A stretch of DNA of 18,735 nucleotides from JAFAGX01 sp035623255 (GTDB lineage Bacteria; Acidobacteriota; Terriglobia; Terriglobales; Acidobacteriaceae), in assembly GCA_035623255.1 (NCBI GenBank), contig DASPTU010000080.1:1-18735 (forward strand), in the 5' to 3' direction. Under the pieces are notes generated by a model. It was given only the letters and a program-made list of their open reading frames with translations, made no database searches and was not told the DNA's origin. Positions 13,476-18,735 of this stretch are shown piece after piece. The stretch's first letter is position 1, and each line of letters begins with the position of its first letter. The translations under genes and the position numbers were made by a program.

Positions 13476-14336
13476 CTACCCTTTGGGAAACAAAGCGGTC
13501 ACGATCAATCGGAGCCCACATCCTTGCGGTCCGCCGGTGGGACTTGCCGCCCAGCAACGAAGTCCGCCACCCGCGCTCACCGGCAGTTTGCCGAGCTTGA
13601 GGACTTTAGTGGCGGTCAAATGTAACGGCGCACTCCACTGCTCTGCGGTCCAGTCGTAGCTCGATTCGGTGTTCAGTCCGAAGGTCCACGCGCTCTTGGT
13701 CGTGTAGGAGAAAAACGGCTGCAGAAACGTTGAACTGACGTCAGCCCTATTATGCGCGCCAGCAATGGACCAGACATGATTGAAGAGGAGTCCATACGTC
13801 CAATGCCCCTCCTGCTTCAGAATGACCCCCGTTGGGCCAATGCCAAACTTCTGGGACCCCAGCAAGTGGTCGGTGGCAGTCGGTATCAGGAAAACAGGTC
13901 CTACTCCCCAGATGAAGGGCTTGGTCTTGTTCGGAGACAGAAAGAAACTCTGTACTGTATCGCCCAGCCCGGTTTGGCTGCTCGCGTCTATCACGTCACT
14001 CTGATGAATGACGGGAAGAATCGTCCGCGAAATGAGATTCCAGTTCGCCGTGAGCGTAATGGGGATAACGGGTTGGAAATTGAGGGTATAACGGAATCCA
14101 TCTTCATTTGGGCCCAACCCAAAATCAAAATTGCTTTGAAACGGGACGCTTATCAGCGAGGCGACTGGATTCGATAGCTTCTTAGCGAGTTCTTGGGCGC
14201 TACCTTCGGCGGCCGGCGGCTTCGGCTGAGAAGGAGGTCCCGACTGACAATCCAGCCGCGAAGGTATCAACACACAGCAACCGATAACTAACACTAATCC
14301 CATGGTTCTCGTTAGGGCCCAGTTCACCGTCGTCAT
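13476..14336 (-). CDS. Outer-membrane beta-barrel transporter-like protein, first in DUF1254 operon
   Basis: This 286-residue protein has an N-terminal hydrophobic export signal (about 10-30), a proline-rich linker and a barrel domain beginning AKKLSNPVASLISVPFQSNF. Further family-typical blocks are FQPVIPITLTANWNLISRT, QTGLGDTVQSFFLSP and WGVGPVFLIPTATD. These match outer-membrane proteins of the PF13557 (MetA-like) type, often labelled transporter with unknown substrate. The ATG at 14336 has AAAGGA 9 nt upstream; the longer frame to 14468 was rejected because it adds a basic, non-signal stretch. The gene probably supplies the outer-membrane channel for the two DUF1254/DUF1214 proteins downstream (inference from operon order). 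Confidence 0.83.
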   Translation of the reverse strand: MTTVNWALTRTMGLVLVIGCCVLIPSRLDCQSGPPSQPKPPAAEGSAQELAKKLSNPVASLISVPFQSNFDFGLGPNEDGFRYTLNFQPVIPITLTANWNLISRTILPVIHQSDVIDASSQTGLGDTVQSFFLSPNKTKPFIWGVGPVFLIPTATDHLLGSQKFGIGPTGVILKQEGHWTYGLLFNHVWSIAGAHNRADVSSTFLQPFFSYTTKSAWTFGLNTESSYDWTAEQWSAPLHLTATKVLKLGKLPVSAGGGLRCWAASPTGGPQGCGLRLIVTALFPKG

Positions 14337-14361
14337 TCCGTTGTCCTTTCGGGGCCCCCAT

Positions 14362-14574
14362 TTATAGCGATAGGTTCTTCGATTTTCGAGTGCTTTGCCT
14401 TCGGTCCGTGGCCTGAAGTAATCGTTGATATGCCACCGCATCTTGGACCACGAACTCCGCTTTCCCATTGATCGTCAGTACTTCGGCACGGCCGCTCAAC
14501 TTCAAACGCTTCAGATGAGCCTTTGTGTTCCGGAGAAAGTCTGTCAGCGACGTTATGTCTTGCAGCCTAATCAC
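14362..14574 (-). CDS. Phd/YefM-like antitoxin, no toxin partner visible
   Basis: This 70-residue protein begins at a GTG (14574) and reads SLTDFLRNTKAHLKRLKLSG (9-28), then AEVLTINGKAEFVVQDA and AYQRLL. That is the typical Phd/YefM antitoxin pattern: an N-terminal DNA-binding and dimer domain followed by a short toxin-binding tail. A RelE/ParE- or VapC-like toxin would be expected directly downstream, but only 25 bp separate it from the outer-membrane barrel gene and no toxin frame is present. It may be a solitary antitoxin acting as a repressor of its own promoter and the operon behind it (inference). Confidence 0.7.
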   Translation of the reverse strand: MIRLQDITSLTDFLRNTKAHLKRLKLSGRAEVLTINGKAEFVVQDAVAYQRLLQATDRRQSTRKSKNLSL

Positions 14575-14703
14575 GCTGATAACCTCGCGAGCGGATTCGA
14601 GGCGATTCGGGTGGAAATCCTACGTGAATTCGCAGTGCCGTGTCTATGCAATTTCGGCAAAATTGATATACTTTTCCACTAGTGCCATGTAAGGAGATGG
14701 CTC
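14575..14703. promoter_or_regulatory. Divergent intergenic region (antitoxin/barrel operon and AraC regulator)
   Basis: This 129-bp stretch lies between divergent starts at 14574 (minus) and 14704 (plus). A TATACT at 14667-14672 is a possible -10 for the AraC gene, but no matching -35 is evident. It is the natural place for AraC-regulator binding. Confidence 0.4.
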
Positions 14704-15633
14704 TTGCCGTCCCTCACATTCTCTTCCTTCGACGCTTACGCTGCTCAAATCCAGCAGGCCACCGTCCGCGCGATGTTCCTCGGCCCGCAACAAAAGAATT
14801 GGTCGTTGGCTTATCTCACGATGACGGACCTGAGCGTCCAGTGGGGCAGGGAGGGTGGTGCAAACATCATCGAAGGGACATCGGAACCGGGCGGCATTAC
14901 TTTCTTCATGCCACGTCGGAATGGTCACAGGATCACAGGTGACGGACATCGCATGGATAGTGAATCTCTAATGGTTCTGATACCCGGAGATGAATTCTGT
15001 ATCTCAGCCTCCGATTGGAACCAATGGTCATCCATGTGGGTTTCGCACCAGGTGCTTCAAAGTATGTGTGGGTTGAGTGACGCGATTTTAAGGTGGAAAA
15101 CTCGCGTCTTGCAGCAATCTTCCGAGAGCGTCGCAGTCTTGCGTTCGACATTGGAGAAGCTTGGCCAAGCAGTGGATGAAGAGCCGAGCGCTTTTGAGTC
15201 CGTCCGGGCAATCCACACTACCGAACGAAAGCTGGCCGAGGGTATTCGGCAAGCGCTCGACGTTCCGGCCGCCGCTATCATCGCGGGCCGACGAGCGCTA
15301 CCTCGGAAACAAATCATGCGGCAAGTCATGGACTTCATCGATCAGCATGAAGGAGAATATCTCTCGGTAGCGGATCTTGCATCGGCAGCGGGAAGTTCTG
15401 AGCGCACCCTGCGCACGGTTTTTCAAGAATACTTTTCGGTTGGACCTGTTCGCTATCTCAATGTCAGAACTTTGCACCTGGCTCGGCAAGCACTCAGAGC
15501 AAGCGACTTCAGCACAACCAGTGTGGGTGAAGTTCTCACGCGCCATGGCGTTTGGGAATTTGGCCGCTTTGCGCGTGACTACCGAAACTTGTTCGGAGAA
15601 CTTCCATCACAGACATTAAGAAAGAATTCATGA
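14704..15633 (+). CDS. AraC-family transcriptional regulator
   Basis: This 309-residue protein has a ligand-sensing-type N-terminal domain (AraC_binding_2-like, about 1-170) and a C-terminal double helix-turn-helix. The first HTH is around YLSVADLASAAGSSERTLRT (220-239) and the second around TSVGEVLTRHGVWEFGRFAR (274-293), ending YRNLFGELPSQTL, the classic AraC signature. The start is a TTG at 14704 preceded by AAGGAG with 7-nt spacing. An ATG at 14697 is in another frame. It is divergent from the antitoxin/barrel/DUF1254 operon, which is its likely target, though effector and sites are unknown. Its stop overlaps the next convergent gene by 6 bp. Confidence 0.92.
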   Translation: MPSLTFSSFDAYAAQIQQATVRAMFLGPQQKNWSLAYLTMTDLSVQWGREGGANIIEGTSEPGGITFFMPRRNGHRITGDGHRMDSESLMVLIPGDEFCISASDWNQWSSMWVSHQVLQSMCGLSDAILRWKTRVLQQSSESVAVLRSTLEKLGQAVDEEPSAFESVRAIHTTERKLAEGIRQALDVPAAAIIAGRRALPRKQIMRQVMDFIDQHEGEYLSVADLASAAGSSERTLRTVFQEYFSVGPVRYLNVRTLHLARQALRASDFSTTSVGEVLTRHGVWEFGRFARDYRNLFGELPSQTLRKNS

Positions 15634-16014
15634 GATCGCCTTATCAATTCGGACGGCGAAAGTCGGTTCTTTCTCGATTGCTGCCTGACTGATCCCTACC
15701 AGCTTCGCTAGCATCTGCCAATGTCTCGGATGCGCTTTACGTGGACCGCAACGGATCTGAGCGGCATACGCGCTAGAAACCCCAATTGCTTCTGCGATCA
15801 GGCGAACCTTGATGTCTTTGAGTAACGGTAAGATTTGCTTATTCAAGAATTCTTGATTGAGCCAAGCAGGCATGTTCGCCGGTGACCACCATGTGTTTGC
15901 GACGGCATGATTGCTGATCTTCCTCGAAATGTGAGCTTTGCGTTTACCAGCCTTGGGTGTTGCGTGCCCAATGAGAGCCGCGTGAGCTGAGATGCTCCCC
16001 GCCCTTCGGACCAA
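15628..16014 (-). pseudogene. HTH protein with HPRHW motif, probably 5'-truncated
   Basis: The frame encodes up to 128 residues. The C-terminal half, IAEAIGVSSAYAAQIRCG followed by PRKAHPRHWQMLAKLVGIS (73-109), is helix-turn-helix-like. I recall this same HPRHW ending as the C-terminal domain of longer hypothetical proteins with an upstream cysteine-rich ribbon. Here the N-terminal side (GHATPKAGKRKAHISRK) runs into a TAA at 16029-16027 and then into the folded repeat element, with no cysteine-rich block in any frame. The only start is a TTG without a clear ribosome-binding site. A 5'-truncated remnant is the best reading; a short functional HTH protein is possible. It is convergent with the AraC gene. 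Confidence 0.55.
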
Positions 16015-16077
16015 AAAGAAGCGTGTTTAAGGTGGACCGCGCCTCTCGTAGTGTTTTGAAAAAAAATATACCCGTCG

Positions 16078-16177
16078 GCCTTGTGGGAACTGTGGAAAGC
16101 GTTTTGCGCTTTCCAAGCCGCTGTGGGAATCCGCGTGGTTTGCGGATTTCCAGCAGCGGCGGCAGTTTCCACAAGGC
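16078..16177. repeat. 100-nt three-way-junction inverted-repeat element
   Basis: The outer stem pairs 16078-16092 with 16163-16177 (15 pairs, one a G-T wobble). Inside it are hairpin 1, 16093-16101 with 16107-16115 (9 perfect pairs, TTTTG loop), and hairpin 2, 16117-16134 with 16142-16160 (18 pairs, one G-T wobble and one bulged G, 7-nt loop). Both imperfect pairs are wobbles. A T6 run follows on the plus strand and an A8 run precedes it (U8 on the minus strand), so it may also terminate transcription both ways. It looks like a dispersed palindromic repeat or MITE-like element, or a structured RNA; its identity is unknown. Confidence 0.65.
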
Positions 16178-16291
16178 GATTCTTTTTTCTCCCTCTCGGA
16201 CTCGTTCTTCTTTGTCTTTGTGTCGATCTCCGCGATTTTGCAATTTGCAAGGAAAAATCTTGCGTTAGGAGCGCCTAGGAACGACGATCGA
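16178..16291. other. Gene-free flank between folded repeat and IS3 element
   Basis: No coding frame with a ribosome-binding site or recognisable protein was found. Overlapping open frames on both strands here read as translations of the palindromic element and of a pyrimidine-rich run (16181-16225). Confidence 0.5.
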
Positions 16292-16360
16292 TGACTCGGT
16301 TGTCTTGCCTCAGTCGGAAATGGAAAAGGCGTTCTTCCGTTAAGATAGCTGGGAGAACCG

Positions 16361-16675
16361 ATGAAAAAAGAGCGCAAGCACTACACCGCGGAAGAAAAAG
16401 TTGCCATCCTGAGGCGGCACCTGGTGGAGCAAGTACCGGTTGCCGATCTGTGTGAAGAACTGCAGTTGCGGCCCACCGTGTTCTATCGCTGGCAGAAGGA
16501 GTTTTTCGAGAACGGAGCGGCCGCCTTCCAGGCGAAACAACGCCCCGCCCGCCAAGCCGAGGAGAAACAGAAGCGGATTGAGTTCTTGGAGAAGAAGGTG
16601 CAGACCAAGGACGAAGTCCTGGCCGAACTCATGGCGGAACACATCGCGTTAAAAAAAAGTCTTGGGGAGATCTGA
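16361..16675 (+). CDS. IS3-family transposase OrfA
   Basis: This 104-residue protein has an N-terminal helix-turn-helix (HTH_Tnp_1 type: YTAEEKVAILRRHLVEQVPV, then LCEELQLRPTVFYRWQKEFF) and a C-terminal leucine-zipper-like coiled coil (KQKRIEFLEKKVQTKDEVLA). OrfA binds the IS ends and, in the frameshift fusion, supplies DNA binding to OrfAB. A GGGAG at 16351-16355 precedes the ATG by 5 nt. It ends at a TGA 11 bp before the nominal OrfB start and lies in the frame that reaches OrfB by a -1 slip. Confidence 0.92.
   Translation: MKKERKHYTAEEKVAILRRHLVEQVPVADLCEELQLRPTVFYRWQKEFFENGAAAFQAKQRPARQAEEKQKRIEFLEKKVQTKDEVLAELMAEHIALKKSLGEI
16651..16659 (+). promoter_or_regulatory. A8G slippery site for -1 frameshifting (orfA to orfB)
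   Basis: Eight adenines at 16651-16658 followed by G give an A_AAA_AAA heptamer in the OrfA frame. A -1 slip continues as KKSWGDLTGSWVPHDVRD straight into OrfB with no stop between. Such sites make the OrfAB transposase in IS3 elements, and transcriptional slippage on A8 could do the same. Confidence 0.75.
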
Positions 16676-16686
16676 CCGGCAGTTGG

Positions 16687-17721
16687 GTGCCGCATGATGT
16701 GCGGGACCAGGTGGTGGATTTCGTTCGTCGCTGGTCGGAGAAGACCGAAATCGGCGTCGGACGATTCGTTCATTGGCTGGGCGTCGCCGCCAGCAAGTTC
16801 TACGACTGGCGGCAGCGCTATGGTTGCGTGAACGAGCACAACGCTTGGATCCCGCGCGACTTCTGGTTGCAGCCCTGGGAGAAAGAAGCCATCGTTCGCT
16901 TTCATCTCGAGCATCCGCAGGAAGGGTATCGGCGGCTGACCTTCATGATGCTGGATGCGGATGTGGTGGCGGTGAGTCCGACCAGTGTGTGGCGGGTGTT
17001 GAAGCAGGCGGGACTGTTGTCGCGTTGGAAGGGCAAACCCTCGCGCAAGGGAACGGGATTTGTACACCCCCTGGCACCGCATCAGCATTGGCATATCGAT
17101 GTTTCCTACATCAACCTGAGTGGAACCTTCTACTACCTGTGCAGCGTGTTAGATGGATACAGTCGTTCGATCGTGCATTGGGATTTGCGGGAGTCGATGC
17201 GAGAAGTGGACATTGAAATCATTCTCGAACGGGCCAAGGCGAAATACCCGGACGCCAAACCGCGCATCATCTCCGACAACGGACCGCAGTTTGTGGCGCG
17301 CGATTTCAAGGAGTTCATTCGTCTCTCGGGGATGAGCCATGTGCGCACCTCGCCGTTTTACCCGGAGTCGAATGGGAAACTGGAGCGCTGGCACCAATCC
17401 CTAAAAACCGAGTGTATCCGGCCCCTCACGCCGTTGACCCTGGAGGACGCCCGGCGCCTGATTCAAAACTACGTCGATTACTACAACACGGTGCGCCTGC
17501 ACAGTGCCATCGGTTACGTGACGCCGCACGACATGCTCCAGGGCCGACAAGCAGAAATTCAGGCCGCCCGGGATCGAAAACTGGAGCACGCTCGTCTCCA
17601 GCGCCAACTCCTCCGCCGCCAGGCTCCGACCACGCTGTTTGCCGGCAGCATGACCAATCGAGTTACAATGCCCTCACCAGGTGAAACGGAGGCGGGCTCT
17701 GCGGGGACGCAACCATGCTGA
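16687..17721 (+). CDS. IS3-family transposase OrfB (rve integrase core)
   Basis: Counted from the GTG at 16687 this is 344 residues, but it is probably made mainly as an OrfAB fusion through the upstream A8 site, since no good ribosome-binding site precedes the GTG. The HTH_21-like region (EHPQEGYRRLTFMMLD, about 75-90) leads into the retroviral-type integrase core. The DDE triad is D138 (HWHIDVSYIN), D197 (IISDNGPQF) and E233 (SNGKLERWHQ), with the family's 35-residue D-E spacing and a lysine at K240 as expected. The C-terminus, NTVRLHSAIGYVTPHDML and beyond, is complete. All catalytic residues are present, so the element may be active. Confidence 0.93.
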   Translation: MPHDVRDQVVDFVRRWSEKTEIGVGRFVHWLGVAASKFYDWRQRYGCVNEHNAWIPRDFWLQPWEKEAIVRFHLEHPQEGYRRLTFMMLDADVVAVSPTSVWRVLKQAGLLSRWKGKPSRKGTGFVHPLAPHQHWHIDVSYINLSGTFYYLCSVLDGYSRSIVHWDLRESMREVDIEIILERAKAKYPDAKPRIISDNGPQFVARDFKEFIRLSGMSHVRTSPFYPESNGKLERWHQSLKTECIRPLTPLTLEDARRLIQNYVDYYNTVRLHSAIGYVTPHDMLQGRQAEIQAARDRKLEHARLQRQLLRRQAPTTLFAGSMTNRVTMPSPGETEAGSAGTQPC

Positions 17722-17760
17722 GGGATAACCTGGTGGGGCTCATCGAGCCGATGCTGCACA

Positions 17761-17784
17761 GCGCGAGACCTACCCCTCTCGCGC
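17761..17784. terminator. 8-bp stem hairpin between the two converging IS3 elements
   Basis: GCGCGAGA (17761-17768) and TCTCGCGC (17777-17784) form a perfect stem around an 8-nt loop. There is no U-run on either side. It sits where transcripts of the two transposases converge, so a terminator role is possible but unproven. Confidence 0.35.
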
Positions 17785-18735
17785 TTCGTGTGCTGCGGAC
17801 TGCGTTACCCGCGACCCCAACCCGTCATCGGACGATAGACCCCGAATGCCTTGAAAATCCCCGCCCCGAAGGGGCGGAACCTTCAATTGCGGAGAACGTC
17901 GCTTCTCCATTTCACGCTGAACCAAGACACGGTCGACCTTCATCACCTCCGTTTTCCTCCTGGCTACTGGGCACCGCTCGCTCCGAAAGTAGATCGCGGC
18001 GGGTGTCTGGTAGCCCAGGGCCTGATGCAAACGCTCCTGATTGTAAAAAGCAAAATAGCTTTTGAGATTGCACACCGCATCCCGCACGTCCCAGTAGTCC
18101 TTCAGATAGACCTCTTCGTATTTCACCGTCCGCCACAGGCGCTCGATGAAAATGTTGTCGCTCGCTCGCCCACGCCCGTCCATGCTGATGTCGATGCCCC
18201 CCGCCTCCAGTCGACCCGTGAAGGCTTCGCTGGTGAACTGCGCACCTTGGTCCGTGTTGAAAATCTCTGGCTGGCCCAACTGTAAGGCCCATTCCAGAGC
18301 GGCCAGGCAGAAGGACGTCTCTAACGACCCCGATACTTCCCAAGCCAGCACATACCGGCTGTACCAGTCCATCACCGCCGTCAGAAAGATAAATCCCTGT
18401 CGCAGTCGAACATAGGTGATGTCGCTGGACCATACTTGGTTCGGTCGCTCGATGCTCAGCCCTCGCAAGCCATAGGGGGAAATGCGATGTCCGGGCTCGG
18501 GAACCGACAACCGCGGCTTCGCATAAATGGCCTCCAGTCCCATGTGCCGCATGAGTCGCCGCACCCGTTTCACATTCACCCGATAGCCTTGTTCCCCCAG
18601 CCAATAGGTCATCTTGCGTGTCCCGTAAAACGGCGTCCGCGTATATTGCTCGTCGATTAACCGCTGCAATTGCAAATTCTCCGTCGTCTCCGGTTGTGCT
18701 TCGTAATACCACCCCGACCGCGAAACTCCCGTCAA
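17770..18735 (-). mobile_element. Second IS3-family element (partial, runs off window)
   Basis: Defined here by its transposase gene. The true left end is uncertain: a TGAAAATCCCC at 17852 just outside a hairpin is a candidate terminus, which would place the last part of the reading frame outside the element. The other end is beyond the window, so no target duplication can be checked. Confidence 0.6.
17770..18735 (-). CDS. IS3-family transposase OrfB (IS150-like), N-terminus outside window
   Basis: The 321 visible residues begin TGVSRSGWYYEAQ; the frame is still open at the window edge, so the start is outside. HTH_21-like region: TRTPFYGTRKMTYWLGEQGY (32-51). Integrase core: D105 (VWSSDITYVRL), D162 (FNTDQGAQFTS), E198 (NIFIERLWRTVKYEE), with the 35-residue D-E spacing. 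The usual IS3 OrfB ending, FYNQERLHQALGYQTPAAIYF, is reached at residue 250, but the frame continues another 71 residues through a GC-rich hairpin to 17770. That extension is probably partly read-through of the element end into flanking DNA. It differs clearly in sequence from the neighbouring IS3 OrfB, so the two elements are unrelated insertions. Confidence 0.9.
   Translation of the reverse strand: MTGVSRSGWYYEAQPETTENLQLQRLIDEQYTRTPFYGTRKMTYWLGEQGYRVNVKRVRRLMRHMGLEAIYAKPRLSVPEPGHRISPYGLRGLSIERPNQVWSSDITYVRLRQGFIFLTAVMDWYSRYVLAWEVSGSLETSFCLAALEWALQLGQPEIFNTDQGAQFTSEAFTGRLEAGGIDISMDGRGRASDNIFIERLWRTVKYEEVYLKDYWDVRDAVCNLKSYFAFYNQERLHQALGYQTPAAIYFRSERCPVARRKTEVMKVDRVLVQREMEKRRSPQLKVPPLRGGDFQGIRGLSSDDGLGSRVTQSAAHEAREG
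17861..17877. repeat. Perfect 7-3-7 GC hairpin near the end of the second IS3
   Basis: CCGCCCC-GAA-GGGGCGG is fully palindromic around a GAA loop. Reading in the transposase direction it is followed by GGGGATTTTCA, a short U-run, so it may act as a terminator or be part of the IS end. Confidence 0.5.

Larger units (their letters stand above)
16292..17742 (+). mobile_element. IS3-family insertion sequence, complete
   Basis: The element contains orfA and orfB with a -1 frameshift site. The ends are inferred as TGA at 16292 and TCA at 17742, both flanked outside by TCGA (16288-16291 and 17743-17746), a fitting 4-bp target duplication for the family. The terminal repeats are poor: the left TGACTCGG...GGTT-like and right-inverted TGAGCCCC...GGTTATC segments align only with gaps, so the exact ends are tentative. 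The implied length of 1451 bp is normal for IS3 elements. Confidence 0.6.

Noticed and set aside
15944..16377. Overlapping open frames on both strands around the folded element
   Set aside because: They translate inverted-repeat and pyrimidine-rich DNA, lack ribosome-binding sites and resemble no protein family.

Overview
The window looks like accessory chromosome from a soil-type bacterium, most plausibly an acidobacterium. That placement is an inference from gene families (DUF1254/DUF1214 pairs, MetA-type outer-membrane barrels, a small secreted protein of a type I associate with acidobacteria), from the roughly mid-50s percent GC and from the density of insertion sequences. No rRNA or tRNA gene was found to confirm it.

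Layout. (1) Positions 1-2218 hold the right part of an IS66-family element: the tail of tnpA, then tnpB and tnpC. (2) The IS66 right end (terminus TTAC at 2215-2218) lies inside a cas1 gene on the minus strand, which therefore loses its C-terminal part. Upstream of cas1 on the same strand is a small zinc-ribbon protein (3043-3597). (3) Across a 149-bp divergent intergenic region, three plus-strand genes are packed tightly: a putative helix-turn-helix protein (3747-4328), an HNH-like zinc-binding protein (4325-4729) and a 1008-residue family-B DNA polymerase (4656-7682). The polymerase keeps polymerase motifs A, B and C, but every expected catalytic position of its 3'-5' exonuclease is replaced. 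There is no cas2, no effector and no CRISPR array in view. A solo Cas1 beside a PolB and an HNH-like protein resembles a casposon-type integrase/replication module and is the most interesting content here.

(4) Positions 7722-14574 are minus-strand envelope genes: an outer-membrane barrel, a secreted protein, then, after a 545-bp gene-free gap, a probable four-gene operon (barrel, DUF1254/DUF1214 protein, DUF1254/DUF1214 lipoprotein, four-helix membrane protein) preceded by an orphan Phd/YefM-like antitoxin gene. A divergent AraC-family regulator (14704-15633) is its likely local regulator. (5) Positions 15628-16026 hold a probably 5'-truncated helix-turn-helix gene, followed by a 100-nt element able to fold into a three-way junction (16078-16177). 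(6) The right edge has two IS3-family elements in converging orientation: one complete (about 16292-17742, with a candidate TCGA target duplication and an A8 frameshift site) and one running off the window end.

How the parts relate: the Cas1/zinc-ribbon and HTH/HNH/PolB arms share a control region and look like one functional unit, now damaged by IS66. The envelope genes are independent ordinary cargo, and the IS elements and the truncated gene mark a recombination-prone neighbourhood.
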